Assembly (NCBI GenBank): GCA_017881265.1
Contig: JADGRA010000016.1
Location: 1 to 64,000, forward strand
Source: Myxococcaceae bacterium
GTDB taxonomy: Bacteria; Myxococcota; Myxococcia; Myxococcales; Myxococcaceae
DNA: 64,000 nucleotides
Reading direction: 5' to 3'
The notes under the pieces were generated by a model that was given only the letters and a program-made list of their open reading frames with translations, ran no database searches and was not told the DNA's origin. Each line of letters begins with the position of its first letter. Position 1 is the first letter of the stretch. Of the stretch, positions 35,341 to 44,367 are shown piece by piece. The position numbers and the translations under genes are program-made.

Positions 35341-36042
35341 GTGCCCCGGATAATCGCCGTCCTCGCCGTGGTCGGACTGCTCTGTGGCGGGTGCAGCCGC
35401 CACCGTGACCCGAGCCCGGAATTCTCTCGAGCCTCCGAGTCCTTCAACAAGCTGTATGCGCAGCGGTTGGACGACGCCTACCTCGACCCGAAGATGCGCG
35501 AGGTGGAAGCGCTGCTGCAGCGCGTGCCAGCGGACTCCCTCGACGCGCAGGCGGCCAGTGGGCTGCTGGCCCGCATTCGGGAGGGACGCGCGCGGATGCA
35601 GAAGGCCCAGGACGAGGCGCAGGCTGCCTCAGCGGCGGCCCGAACGCCCTCCACCGTGAGCAATGCCCCGCGAGACACCCTGAGCGAGCCGGCGGCCAAG
35701 CCACCACCGGCGCCAGCGCCTCCTCCGGATGCGGGCCCGACCGAAGCCGTCCAGCCGACCGCCGGCATGCCCATGGCGGAGTTCAACCGCCGGTTCTCGG
35801 ACTGCTTCCAGATTGCCGGACCGGTCGACGTCCAGGGCAAGGGCTCGCGCGACAGCTATGAGCTAGTGGACTCGGGCCGCTGCCGTGCTGCGCATGCGAG
35901 CTTCGTCGACGCCATCGTCGTTGCCGATGGGCAGGTGCTGATGGGCGTGGTCCCCAAGTCTGCGCTGCTGCGTCCGCCTCCGCCGCCGTCCGCCGACGGC
36001 GGCCCAGGACCGGCCGCTGCGCCTTCGGGCGACGCCGGTTAG
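35341..36042 (+). CDS. Putative lipoprotein, Pro-rich middle
   Basis: A 233-residue predicted lipoprotein. The signal ends in 'LLCGGC', lipidated Cys18, with a Cys at -3 that is less standard. A helical region (about 25-95) precedes a Pro/Ala-rich linker and a C-terminal domain '[18 protein letters not shown]' with '[20 protein letters not shown]'. Cys in these segments may form a disulfide. No function is assigned. GTG 35341 and GTG 35317 are both possible; the former puts the signal peptide at the start. It precedes psd by 23 bp and may be co-transcribed. Confidence 0.62.
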   Translation: MPRIIAVLAVVGLLCGGCSRHRDPSPEFSRASESFNKLYAQRLDDAYLDPKMREVEALLQRVPADSLDAQAASGLLARIREGRARMQKAQDEAQAASAAARTPSTVSNAPRDTLSEPAAKPPPAPAPPPDAGPTEAVQPTAGMPMAEFNRRFSDCFQIAGPVDVQGKGSRDSYELVDSGRCRAAHASFVDAIVVADGQVLMGVVPKSALLRPPPPPSADGGPGPAAAPSGDAG

Positions 36043-36065
36043 CCTCAACGTCGCGGTCCCTCCGC

Positions 36066-36911
36066 ATGCGAGATCAGACCTTCATGACCTTGGTGCGGCT
36101 CCTGCCCCGCGCCGCGCTCTCCCGCGCGGTGGGTGCCGCGACGCGGGTGCCGGCGCCGGGTGGCCTGCACCGGGCGGCCATCCGCGGCTTCGCCCGGGCC
36201 TACCGAGTGGAGCTTGAGGAGGCCGAACTGCCAGTGAAGGGGTACCGCACGTTTTCGGACTTCTTCTCCCGTCGGCTGAAGGACGGCGCCCGGGCGGTGG
36301 ACGTCCGTGAGCGCGTGGTGGTGTCACCGGTCGACGGCGCGGTGAGCGAGGCCGGCATCATCGAAGGCGGTGAGTGCTTGCAGGCCAAGGGGCTGGCTTT
36401 CCCGGTGGCCGAGTTGCTCGGGGACGCCGCGGAGGCCAGGGCCTTCGCCGAGGGCGGAAGCTTTGCCACCCTCTACCTCTCGCCGCGCGACTACCACCGT
36501 GTGCACGCCCCGCTGGGGGGGGCCATCCTCGGCTGGCGCTATTTGCCGGGCGAGTTGTGGCCCGTAAATCCAGCGAGCGTGCGCACGGTGCGGGGACTGT
36601 TTGCGCTCAACGAGCGCCTGGTGACGTGGCTCGAGACCGCTGCGGGACGCTGCGCGGTGGTGATGGTGGGGGCCACGTGCGTGGGGAGGCTGCGCGCCAC
36701 CTATGCCGACGTGGTTGGCGAAAGCGGCTCCCCCTCAGCGTCGGAAACCTTCGCCACGCCGCTTCCCGTTGCGAAGGGCGCCGAACTCGGCCGCTTCGAG
36801 ATGGGCTCCACCGTCATCCTGCTGTTCGGCCCCGAAAGGGTGGTGTGGGACGCTGGCCTTCGGCCTGGAGCGCGGGTGACGATGGGACGACGCTTGGGAG
36901 AGCTGTCATGA
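36066..36911 (+). CDS. psd: Phosphatidylserine decarboxylase proenzyme
   Basis: A 281-residue proenzyme making phosphatidylethanolamine from phosphatidylserine at the membrane. 'VVSPVDGAV' and '[12 protein letters not shown]' carry the Asp and His residues of the self-cleavage site, and '[10 protein letters not shown]' holds the Gly-Ser-Thr cleavage motif (Ser248 becomes the pyruvoyl group). '[17 protein letters not shown]' is typical of the proteobacterial type. The stop overlaps hisS by ATGA. Start ATG at 36066. Confidence 0.95.
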   Translation: MRDQTFMTLVRLLPRAALSRAVGAATRVPAPGGLHRAAIRGFARAYRVELEEAELPVKGYRTFSDFFSRRLKDGARAVDVRERVVVSPVDGAVSEAGIIEGGECLQAKGLAFPVAELLGDAAEARAFAEGGSFATLYLSPRDYHRVHAPLGGAILGWRYLPGELWPVNPASVRTVRGLFALNERLVTWLETAAGRCAVVMVGATCVGRLRATYADVVGESGSPSASETFATPLPVAKGAELGRFEMGSTVILLFGPERVVWDAGLRPGARVTMGRRLGELS

Positions 36912-38176
36912 GCCAGCGCATCAGCGGCGTGAAGGGGATGAACGACCTCCTTCCTCCGGACATCGAGGTCTGGCACTTCCTCGAGGCGCGGGCGCGCGAG
37001 ACATTCCGCCGTTTCGGGTACCAGGAGGTCCGAACGCCAGTCCTCGAGGACACCGCCCTCTTCGTGCGCAGCGTCGGCGAGGAGACGGACATTGTTGGCA
37101 AGGAGATGTACACCTTTGAGGACCGCGCAGGCCGCAGCCTTTCCATGCGGCCGGAGAACACCGCGCCCGCGGTGCGGGCGTACATCGAGCACGCGGTGCA
37201 CGTGCGGGAGGCCGTCACCCGCTGGTACTACCTGGGACCCATGTTCCGCTACGAGCGGATGAAGACGGGGCGGTACCGGCAATTCTGGCAGATGGGCGGC
37301 GAGGCCTACGGGTCTGCCGAGCCGGCGCAGGATGCCGAGCTCATCGACCTCGGCCTGCAACTCATCCATGGCCTGGACTTGCCAGGCGTCCGGCTCGAGC
37401 TGAACTCCCTCGGTGACGAGAATTGCCGACCGGCGTACCTTGCCTCTCTGACCGCCTACCTTCGGGCCCACCAGAGCGAGCTGTGCGCGGAGTGTCAGGC
37501 CCGGCTCGAGCGCAACCCCCTGCGCGTGCTCGACTGCAAGAATCCGAAGTGCCAGGCGGTGGTGGCGGGGGCCCCCGCGGTGACGGATGCCTTGTGCCGG
37601 CCGTGTCAGGCGCACTTCGAGGCGGTGCGACACAAGCTGGACGCCATCCACGCGCCCTATACGGTCAACCCACGCATGGTGCGCGGCCTGGATTACTACA
37701 CGCGCACCGCCTTTGAATTTATCGCCGATGCGCCGGCCCTGGGCACGGCCACCGCCGTGGGGGGAGGGGGCCGCTACGACCGGCTGGTGCAGGAGCTGGG
37801 AGGCCCCTCGGTGCCGGCAGTGGGATGGGCGATGGGGATGGACCGTCTATGCCTCTTGCTTGCGGAGAGCGGCAAGCGCGAGGAGGCCAAGCCGGAGCTC
37901 TTCGTTGCCGCGGCGGACGCCGCTGCCCAGGACGAGGCCTTTCGCCTGGTGAGCGAGCTCCGGCGCAGCGGGCACGCGGTGGACTTCGACCCGCGCGGTG
38001 GGTCGCTCAAGAGCCAGATGAAGCGGGCCGACAAGAGCGGAGCACGCTTCGCCCTCGTGCTGGGTGAGCGGGAGCTGGCGAGTGGGGACGGGGAGCTGAA
38101 GCCCCTCGCTGGCGGGGAGTCGGTTCGGATTCGCCTCGACACCCTCGGCGCGGCCCTCGCCGCCCGCCTCCGGTGA
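36908..38176 (+). CDS. hisS: Histidyl-tRNA synthetase
   Basis: A 422-residue class II aminoacyl-tRNA synthetase. The N-terminus is '[13 protein letters not shown]'; motif 2 region '[18 protein letters not shown]'; the HisRS-specific '[13 protein letters not shown]' reads histidine; motif 3 is in '[10 protein letters not shown]'. The C-terminal anticodon-binding domain follows. Length fits the family. The ATG at 36908 overlaps the psd stop and the 3' end overlaps miaA (GTGA). Confidence 0.97.
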   Translation: MSQRISGVKGMNDLLPPDIEVWHFLEARARETFRRFGYQEVRTPVLEDTALFVRSVGEETDIVGKEMYTFEDRAGRSLSMRPENTAPAVRAYIEHAVHVREAVTRWYYLGPMFRYERMKTGRYRQFWQMGGEAYGSAEPAQDAELIDLGLQLIHGLDLPGVRLELNSLGDENCRPAYLASLTAYLRAHQSELCAECQARLERNPLRVLDCKNPKCQAVVAGAPAVTDALCRPCQAHFEAVRHKLDAIHAPYTVNPRMVRGLDYYTRTAFEFIADAPALGTATAVGGGGRYDRLVQELGGPSVPAVGWAMGMDRLCLLLAESGKREEAKPELFVAAADAAAQDEAFRLVSELRRSGHAVDFDPRGGSLKSQMKRADKSGARFALVLGERELASGDGELKPLAGGESVRIRLDTLGAALAARLR

Positions 38177-39060
38177 CTGCGGAACCCACGCTGACTGTCA
38201 TCGCGGGGCCGACGGCGGCGGGGAAGAGCGCGCTGGCCATGGAAGTCGCCGAGCGCACGGGAGCGGAGATTGTCAGCGCCGACTCCCAGGCCGTGTACCG
38301 GTATTTCGACGTCGGCACCGCGAAGCCCGACGCGGATGCGCTCGCACGGGTTCGCCACCACCTTGTTTCCGTGGTCGACCCGCTGGAGCGCTTCAGCGCG
38401 GCAAAGTTTCAGGGACTCGCCGACGCCGCCGTTCGGGACGCCTTCGCCCGCGGTCGACGCGTCCTCGTCGTGGGCGGCACCGGCCTCTACATCCGCGTGC
38501 TCCTGCATGGCCTTTCCTCCGGCACACCCGACCTGGAACTGCGTGCACGCCTCGAAGCGGACGCCGTACGCCTTGGGCCTGAGGCCATGCACACCCGGCT
38601 GGCGGCAGTCGACCCAACCGCTGCCCGGCGCATCGCGGTGGCGGACACGCTGAGGGTGGTCCGTGCCCTGGAAATTCAGGAGGTGACGGGACAGCCAGCC
38701 TCCGCCGTCCACAAGGCCCACGGCTTCAACCCCACGCGCTACCCCTACACCCTCTGGTTCCTGGACCCGCCGCGGGAGGCCCTGGCGAAGGCCATCGGTG
38801 CCCGCACCAAAGCCATGTTCACTGCGGGCCTCGTCGAGGAGGTGGAGGCGCTCGTCCGCCACGGCTACCGGGAGGCACCCGCCATGGCCAGCGTGGGGTA
38901 CCGCCAGGCGCTGGCCGTGGTGGAAGGCCGCCTCAACCGCGCCGAGGCCGAAGCGGACACGGAACGGCAGACCCGTGCCTATGCGAAGCGCCAGCGGACA
39001 TGGTTTCGTCGGGAGCCCGGGGCGCGCTTCGTCGCGCCTCCGTATACAGAGGTGCGCTGA
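38173..39060 (+). CDS. miaA: tRNA dimethylallyltransferase
   Basis: A 295-residue enzyme that adds a dimethylallyl group to A37 of tRNAs reading UNN codons. P-loop 'GPTAAGKS' (12-19), 'SADSQAVYRYFDVGTAKP' and 'GGTGLYIRVLLHG' are MiaA signatures. Its start GTG overlaps hisS (GTGA), making psd-hisS-miaA a tightly coupled set. The tRNA-Leu nearby reads UUG, a likely MiaA substrate, though linkage is coincidental. Confidence 0.95.
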   Translation: MTAEPTLTVIAGPTAAGKSALAMEVAERTGAEIVSADSQAVYRYFDVGTAKPDADALARVRHHLVSVVDPLERFSAAKFQGLADAAVRDAFARGRRVLVVGGTGLYIRVLLHGLSSGTPDLELRARLEADAVRLGPEAMHTRLAAVDPTAARRIAVADTLRVVRALEIQEVTGQPASAVHKAHGFNPTRYPYTLWFLDPPREALAKAIGARTKAMFTAGLVEEVEALVRHGYREAPAMASVGYRQALAVVEGRLNRAEAEADTERQTRAYAKRQRTWFRREPGARFVAPPYTEVR

Positions 39061-39064
39061 GGGC

Positions 39065-39799
39065 TCAGTGACGCTGGAAGCGCACCTGTCGTCCGCTTCC
39101 CATCATCTCGGGCGGACTCTCCAGCCCGAATTGCCACCACAACGGCTCCCAGGCCCTCATCTTGAGCTTCTTGTCATTCTGCAGCGCCACCAGGCCGGCC
39201 TTGAGCTTCTCGTCGTTCGGGTTCGCTGCGACGGCGCGATTCATTACATGGAGGGCCTTGTCGCGCTCTTTGCGCTGCAAGAGGCACCACGCGTAGGCCG
39301 CCCACAGCACGCCTTCCTTTTTCTGGCTCTTCACCGCCCCCTCGAAGGCGCGTTCCATCTCGGCGTATTCCTTGCGCTGGTAGTGCAGGGCGCCGAGGAG
39401 GGCCTGGGCCAGGCCGTTCCGGACACTCGCCTTCTTGAGGTGGGGTTCCGCCTGCACGTAGTCCTTCACCATGTACTGAACCATTCCAATCTGGGCGTGA
39501 ATCTCACCGCCGATGAAGGGCTGCCACTTGTCCCAGATGAGGGCCGATTCGAGCGTCTTGACGGCCTTGTCGATGCGCTGCTGCCGCTCCCGCACGTTGC
39601 TCGGCTGGACCGACAGCTCCTTCTGCGCAAGGTCCATGGTGGCCTTGACGCGCTTCCCGACCCGGCGGGCCAGCAGGAGAAACGCTCCCGCGAAGGCCAG
39701 AAAGCCGGGCACCAGGGCCGCGTACCAGGGCAGATGGGCCAGCAGGACGGCCACCGCCACGGCGAGCCCGGCGGCGAGGGCGATGAGCAGGTTGTACAT
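39065..39799 (-). CDS. Membrane-anchored TPR-like protein
   Basis: A 244-residue protein with two N-terminal TM helices (about 3-22 and 25-45) and then tetratricopeptide-like helices ('AEPHLKKASVRNGLAQALLG', 'WAAYAWCLLQRKERDKALHV'), ending with a Trp/Phe-rich tail. TPR proteins scaffold complexes; the partner is unknown. The ATG at 39799 begins immediately with the TM segment. It converges on miaA. Confidence 0.75.
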   Translation of the reverse strand: MYNLLIALAAGLAVAVAVLLAHLPWYAALVPGFLAFAGAFLLLARRVGKRVKATMDLAQKELSVQPSNVRERQQRIDKAVKTLESALIWDKWQPFIGGEIHAQIGMVQYMVKDYVQAEPHLKKASVRNGLAQALLGALHYQRKEYAEMERAFEGAVKSQKKEGVLWAAYAWCLLQRKERDKALHVMNRAVAANPNDEKLKAGLVALQNDKKLKMRAWEPLWWQFGLESPPEMMGSGRQVRFQRH

Positions 39800-39844
39800 G
39801 GGTTTGAGGAAGGTTTAGCCACACTTGGCCACTCCGGGGCAACG

Positions 39845-39861
39845 CCCCCGCGCGGGGGTTT
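39845..39861 (+). terminator. Possible hairpin followed by TTT
   Basis: CCCCCGCGCGGGGG with TTT directly after, lying in the intergenic region between the TPR gene (divergent) and tRNA-Leu. It is a GC-rich hairpin with a short T tract. It follows no obvious upstream plus-strand gene, so a termination role is uncertain. Confidence 0.3.
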
Positions 39862-39918
39862 CAGCACCTGCCCGGCCGGTGTATGACCGGCCCCCGCCGT
39901 AGCGTCAGCCGTTGCCTC

Positions 39919-40002
39919 GGCCCTCTGTCGAAATTGGTAGACGAGACGGACTCAAAATCCGTTGCTGGTGACAGCGTCCCGGTTCGAGTCCGGGGAGGGC
40001 CA
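39919..40002 (+). tRNA. tRNA-Leu(CAA)
   Basis: An 84-nt tRNA. The acceptor GGCCCTC pairs with GAGGGCC, the anticodon stem ACGGA/TCCGT encloses loop CTCAAAA with anticodon CAA (reads UUG), a long variable arm (TGCTGGTGACAGC region) marks a class II tRNA, and the T arm is CCCGG-TTCGAGT-CCGGG. CCA is not encoded. Confidence 0.95.
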
Positions 40003-40095
40003 TACCCCATGCGAGGTCCTGGCACCCTGTCCCAGGCTGTCCCGTGAGGTCGGGACTAGCGACGGACGACGGGATCCGCTATGAGCACCTCCCCG

Positions 40096-40116
40096 TGGCG
40101 GCATTCGCTGCCGCCA
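40096..40116 (+). repeat. Inverted repeat upstream of tRNA-Ala
   Basis: T GGCGGCA (loop TTCGC) TGCCGCC A, an 8-bp perfect stem. No T tract follows. It could be the tRNA-Leu transcript's terminator-like stem or part of the tRNA-Ala leader; no function is claimed. Confidence 0.45.
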
Positions 40117-40130
40117 GGTCCAGCAAGTCC

Positions 40131-40203
<73 letters not shown>

Positions 40204-40229
40204 CTAGCAGTTTGGACGACTGAGGCTTG

Positions 40230-41030
40230 ATGCGTCGGCCCGCTGAAGTTGAGGCATTCGTGGATGAAACCCGTCACGAGTGCGCCGGCCCGCATGCGAG
40301 CCGGCGCGGCTTCCTTAAGCTCTCGAGCACGCTGACCGCATGGGGGCTGCTTGGCGGCGGCACGTTGAGCAGCCTGGCGGCGGCCGAAGCGCTCACCAAG
40401 GCCCAGCGGGACGCGATGACGCCGGAGGACATCCTGGCGACGATGAAGAAGGGAAACGAACGCTTCCGGAAGGGCCTGCGCGAGGAGACGCGCAGCTTCC
40501 TCGCTCAGCAGCGGGCCAGCGCCAACGGGCAGCACCCGGCCGCCGTGTTGCTCACCTGCATCGACTCCCGAGCTCCGGCCGAGACGATCATGGACCTCGG
40601 CATCGGCGACATCTTCAACTCCCGGGTTGCCGGGAACGTCAGCAACGACGACATCCTGGGGAGCATGGAATTCGCCTGCAAGCTGGCCGGCGCCAAGGTC
40701 GTCCTAGTGATGGGTCACACCGCCTGCGGCGCGATCAAAGGCGCCATCGACAACGCCGAGCTGGGCAACCTCACCGGGCTGCTCGCCAGGATCAAGCCCG
40801 CGGTAAGCCAGACCGCCTACACCGGCGATCGGACGTCAAAGAACTACGCCTTCGTCGACGCGGTGGCGAAGAAAAACGTCGAGTTAACCATCGCCGACAT
40901 CCGCCGGCGCAGTCCGGTGCTGGATGAGATGGAGAAGGCCCACGCCATCGTCATCACCGGTGCGATGTACAATCTCGAAACCGGCGTCGTGGACTTTTTC
41001 CCGCTCGGCCCGACCGCCGTCGGCAAGTAG
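40230..41030 (+). CDS. Tat-exported beta-class carbonic anhydrase
   Basis: A 266-residue beta-carbonic anhydrase (CO2 + H2O to bicarbonate). Zinc ligands are Cys110 in 'LTCIDSR', His163 and Cys166 in 'GHTACG', with the Asp112-Arg114 dyad also present. The N-terminus has a twin-arginine motif SRRGFLK (24-30) followed by a hydrophobic stretch ending 'LAAAEA', so folded export to the periplasm is predicted. The ATG at 40230 has TGAGG five bases upstream; a TTG precedes it directly. It lies 26 bp after tRNA-Ala. Periplasmic beta-CAs can supply bicarbonate to a transporter such as the SulP protein nearby. Confidence 0.92.
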   Translation: MRRPAEVEAFVDETRHECAGPHASRRGFLKLSSTLTAWGLLGGGTLSSLAAAEALTKAQRDAMTPEDILATMKKGNERFRKGLREETRSFLAQQRASANGQHPAAVLLTCIDSRAPAETIMDLGIGDIFNSRVAGNVSNDDILGSMEFACKLAGAKVVLVMGHTACGAIKGAIDNAELGNLTGLLARIKPAVSQTAYTGDRTSKNYAFVDAVAKKNVELTIADIRRRSPVLDEMEKAHAIVITGAMYNLETGVVDFFPLGPTAVGK

Positions 41031-41052
41031 CGGCGGCGCCATCGTCTCGTCA

Positions 41053-41075
41053 GGATTTCCAGCCGTCGGAAATCC
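41053..41075. terminator. Candidate bidirectional terminator
   Basis: Perfect 8-bp inverted repeat GGATTTCC / GGAAATCC with a 7-nt loop, between the convergent carbonic anhydrase and PPK2 genes. It has no strong T tract on either side, so termination could be Rho-aided or weak; the location makes a terminator role likely. Confidence 0.5.
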
Positions 41076-41119
41076 AAGGAAGAGCGACCCGGGCTTTCGA
41101 GTGGGGCGCGGTACCGCGG

Positions 41120-41905
41120 TCAATAGACCTCTGGGACGAAGTGCCGCCCCCGGAGCGCCGCCTGGTCATCGTAGGCGCCCTTCTTCGAGCGCCCGGGAAG
41201 CTTGAGTTTCTCCTTCCGCAGCCGCTTGTACTCAATCTGTCCGAGGAGGTGCGCGATGCAATTCAGCCGTGCGCGCTTCTTGTCATCCGAGCGGATGATG
41301 TACCAGGGCGCGTACTTGGAATCCGTCGCCGTGAACATCTCATCGCGTGCGCGCGAATAGTCGTACCAGCGCTCCCGGGAGGGGAGGTCCACTGGACTCA
41401 GCTTCCACTGGCGAAGCGGGTCGTGGATGCGGGCTTCGAAGCGCCGGGCTTGCTCGTCGTTGCTGACCTCGAGCCAGTACTTGATGAGCTTCACTCCACT
41501 TCCCACCACCTCCCGTTCAAAAAAAGGTGCGAGTTCGAGGAAGCGGCGGTACTCCTGCTTTGAGCAGAATCCAAGCACGTGCTCGACGCCCGCCCGGTTG
41601 TACCAGCTGCGGTCGAAGATGATGACCTCGCCGGCCGCGGGGAAGTGCGGGAGGTATCGCTGAACGTACATCTGGCTCTTCTCGCGGTCCGAGGGTGCGG
41701 GAAGTGCGACAACCCGAAAGACGCGGGGACTCACCCGCTCGGTGATGGCCCGAATCGTTCCGCCCTTTCCGGCTCCGTCCCGGCCTTCGAAGACGAGGAC
41801 GACCCGGAGACCCTTGTGCTTGACCCATGCCTGCAGATGGCAGAGTTCTGTCTGCAGTCTGCGCAGTTCCTTCTCGTACTCTTTGCCAGTGAGTTTCTCA
41901 GCCAT
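41120..41905 (-). CDS. ppk2: Polyphosphate kinase 2 family protein
   Basis: A 261-residue PPK2, which moves phosphate between polyphosphate and nucleotides (typically NDP/NTP). Walker A 'GRDGAGKGG' (41-49), lid Arg in 'ALPAPSDREKSQMYVQRY', Walker B-like 'IIFDRSWYNRAGVE'. A single PPK2 domain, matching short class I PPK2 enzymes (about 260-300). The ATG at 41905 is preceded by GAGGGAG. Ends convergent to the carbonic anhydrase gene. Confidence 0.95.
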   Translation of the reverse strand: MAEKLTGKEYEKELRRLQTELCHLQAWVKHKGLRVVLVFEGRDGAGKGGTIRAITERVSPRVFRVVALPAPSDREKSQMYVQRYLPHFPAAGEVIIFDRSWYNRAGVEHVLGFCSKQEYRRFLELAPFFEREVVGSGVKLIKYWLEVSNDEQARRFEARIHDPLRQWKLSPVDLPSRERWYDYSRARDEMFTATDSKYAPWYIIRSDDKKRARLNCIAHLLGQIEYKRLRKEKLKLPGRSKKGAYDDQAALRGRHFVPEVY

Positions 41906-42370
41906 GCCGCAGCTCCCTCTGTTGCGTGAGCCAGCGCCCCATTGCGCGAGGATGCAGACCGCGTCGATGGCGACTGCTTGGGACCCCGGGTTGCTTGGCC
42001 TAACTGCCTAGCCGGAAGTCCAGCGCGAAGCCCAATGACTTCGACTCAGTCAGCACTCGGTTGAGACAGGCAACCAGCGTGCCAAGGGTTTGTTGAGCAG
42101 CCGCGCGGACCTTCTCCCCGCATCTTTTGCGGAGCAAGACCAGAAGGAAGACCTCTTGAAGATGAGCCAGCCCATGTTCGAACGATGAGGCGTTGACTAC
42201 GGAGGACACGCGGTGAGGGACGGGCGCGCCTTGCGGGGTAGCGCACGCTAAGCGCACGCTAGACGTCCCGTGAGGCCGGGCATGGCGAATGCACTCCACG
42301 CTCTGGGCCTTGCGGGAGTCGGGGGAGTGAGCTGGCTTTCGTCGTAAGTTCACCAAGGGGACGGGGCACA
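41906..42370. other. Intergenic region, 465 bp, no supported gene
   Basis: Lies between the divergent PPK2 and SulP starts. A minus-strand open frame of 123 residues (42000-42371, ending 'SLGFALDFRLGS') shows some helical character but matches nothing I recognise and could be decaying. I do not call it. The SulP start has GGGGACGGGG upstream of the ATG. Confidence 0.4.
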
Positions 42371-44050
42371 ATGGCTGGGATTCCTCGGGTCTTCCCGCTG
42401 GCTATGTGGCTACGTGGCTACAGGCTGCGATGGTTGGGTCTGGACCTCGTGGCTGGCGTGACGCTCGCGGCGTACGCGATTCCGGTGTCGCTTGCGTATG
42501 CCGGGCTGGCGGGGCTTCCACCGCAGGTCGGTCTCTACGGGTACCTGCTCGGGGGCGTGGGCTACGCGCTCTTTGGTAGCTCGCGCCAGCTCGCTGTCGG
42601 CCCGACGTCGGCCATCTCCTTGACCGTGGGCGTGACGCTCACCCAAATCGCCGGCGACGATGCATCCCGCACTCTTCAGATTGCCTCGCTCGCGGCATTT
42701 ACGGTGGCAGGACTGTGCGCCATTGCCTGGCTGCTCCGATTGAGCACGCTCACCAACTTCATCAGCGAGACCATCCTGCTCGGCTTCAAGGCCGGGGCCG
42801 GCTTGAGCATCGCCTCGACCCAGCTGGCCGCCTTCCTCGGCATAGCGGCCGGCGGTGATGATTTCTTCTCTCGCGTGCTTCACGTCCTTCGCCACTTGGG
42901 GGAAACCCGGCCGGCCACGGTACTGGTCGGCGCGGCGGCGCTCGCCCTGATTCTGCTGGGAGAACGTTTCCTTCCGGGGCGTCCAGTGGCCCTCGTCGTC
43001 GTCGTCCTCGCCATCGTGTCAGTCGCGTTCACGCCGCTCCGGACGGCGGGGCTGACCCTCGTGGGTGCAGTGCCCGGCGGGCTCCCTTCCTTCGCGTTGC
43101 CGGCGCTGCGGCTTCGCGACGTGGACGGCATCATGCCGCTCGCATTTGCCTGCGTGCTGCTGGCCTACATCGAAGGGGTCTCGGCAGCACGTACCTTCGC
43201 CGCAAAGCATGCCTATGCGCTCGACGTGCGACAGGAACTGCTCGGGCTCGGCGGCGCAAACCTCCTGGTGGCGTTTGGCGGTGGTTATCCGGTGGCGGGC
43301 GGGCTCTCCCAGAGCGCGGTCAATGACAAGGGTGGAGCCAAGACGCCGCTTGCTCTCATCTTTGCGTCGGCCGTCCTTGCGCTCTGCCTGCTCTTTCTCA
43401 CGGGTCTGGTTGCAACGCTTCCGAAGGCCGTCCTTTCGGCGATTGTGCTTGTCGCCGTGACCGGGCTCATCGACCTACCGGCAATCGGGCACTTGCGGCG
43501 TGTCAGCCGACTCGAGTTCCGTGTTGCGTTGGTGGCGCTTGGCGGCGTGCTGGTCTTCGGAATCCTGAACGGCGTGCTGATTGCTGCCGCTGCGTCCATC
43601 CTGCTGCTGCTTCACCGCGCGGCCTTCCCGCAAGTCGCGTTCCTGGGACGCATACCCGGGACGCGACGATTCTCGGACCTAGCCGTCAGTCCGGACAACG
43701 AGCGCATCCCTGGCGTGGTGGCGTTCCGCGTGGAAGCGGCGTTGCTCTACTTCAACGCGGACCACGTTCGGAGCAACGTGATGAAACGCCTCGAGGAGGA
43801 ACAGCAGCCGGTGAAGCTGGTCGTGTGCGACTTGTCGACGTCAGCGAACGTTGACCTCGCCGGCGCACGGATGCTGGCCGAGCTCGCACGAGAGACGTCT
43901 GCGCGCGGCATCGCTTTTCAGCTCGTGGAGGCACGTTCAACAGTCCGGGAGATTCTCCGAGCAAGCGGGCTCGATGCCAGGCTCGGCACGGTGGAGCGCG
44001 CAACGTCCCTGGCTGACGTCATCGACGCTGCTCTCGCAGGCACGGCGTAG
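42371..44050 (+). CDS. SulP/SLC26-family anion transporter with STAS domain
   Basis: A 559-residue inner-membrane transporter. It begins 'RWLGLDLVAGVTLAAYAIP', with 'LAYAGLAGLPPQVGLYG', the SulP signature, about 11-14 TM helices, then a C-terminal STAS domain ('FRVEAALLYFNADHVRS', 'LVVCDLSTSANVDLAGARML'). Family members import sulfate, bicarbonate (BicA-like) or other anions. The STAS loop carries Ser/Thr rather than a strong phospho-motif. No function can be fixed; proximity to a carbonic anhydrase favours bicarbonate slightly. Confidence 0.88.
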   Translation: MAGIPRVFPLAMWLRGYRLRWLGLDLVAGVTLAAYAIPVSLAYAGLAGLPPQVGLYGYLLGGVGYALFGSSRQLAVGPTSAISLTVGVTLTQIAGDDASRTLQIASLAAFTVAGLCAIAWLLRLSTLTNFISETILLGFKAGAGLSIASTQLAAFLGIAAGGDDFFSRVLHVLRHLGETRPATVLVGAAALALILLGERFLPGRPVALVVVVLAIVSVAFTPLRTAGLTLVGAVPGGLPSFALPALRLRDVDGIMPLAFACVLLAYIEGVSAARTFAAKHAYALDVRQELLGLGGANLLVAFGGGYPVAGGLSQSAVNDKGGAKTPLALIFASAVLALCLLFLTGLVATLPKAVLSAIVLVAVTGLIDLPAIGHLRRVSRLEFRVALVALGGVLVFGILNGVLIAAAASILLLLHRAAFPQVAFLGRIPGTRRFSDLAVSPDNERIPGVVAFRVEAALLYFNADHVRSNVMKRLEEEQQPVKLVVCDLSTSANVDLAGARMLAELARETSARGIAFQLVEARSTVREILRASGLDARLGTVERATSLADVIDAALAGTA

Positions 44051-44367
44051 CGGGACGAGGGAGGGAATAGGAGCGGGAGCACCGAGGGTCGAATCGCGGT
44101 CGCTCGAACTGCGTGGCTGGCTTTGTCGACCCTGGCCACCGTCCAAGAAATGAGACTCGCCGACCAGGCTCTGGACTGGTGCGCAATGTAGCTGTTCAAC
44201 ACATCCTTTGCGTGGCTAGAACTCTGACACCCTGCTGGGTCCTGAGACCCAGCGTCGGCTGTGGCCGGCGGTTTGCAAAGCAGTGGGGGGATTTGCTCCC
44301 GAACACACGCTGACGACTCCGGAACTGGCCTGTCACCGACCTTCCGCCCTCGTCATGGAAAGGCACC
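44051..44367. other. Intergenic region, 317 bp, before the BIG2 gene
   Basis: Follows the SulP stop and leads into the BIG2 lipoprotein gene. No gene seen. It holds one strong inverted repeat (44234-44253) and, just before the start, GGAAAGG. It is likely the promoter region of the large gene. Confidence 0.45.
44234..44253 (+). repeat. Perfect 8-bp inverted repeat in BIG2 leader
   Basis: GCTGGGTC, loop CTGA, GACCCAGC. No T tract follows, so it is not an obvious terminator. It could be an operator or RNA hairpin in the 5' leader of the BIG2 gene. Confidence 0.5.

Noticed and set aside
39845-39861. Confident terminator for a plus-strand gene
   Set aside because: No plus-strand gene ends just upstream, so it is listed only at low confidence.
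42000-42371. 123-residue minus-strand frame upstream of SulP
   Set aside because: No family, no ribosome-binding site seen, and it spans the SulP start region; not enough to call.
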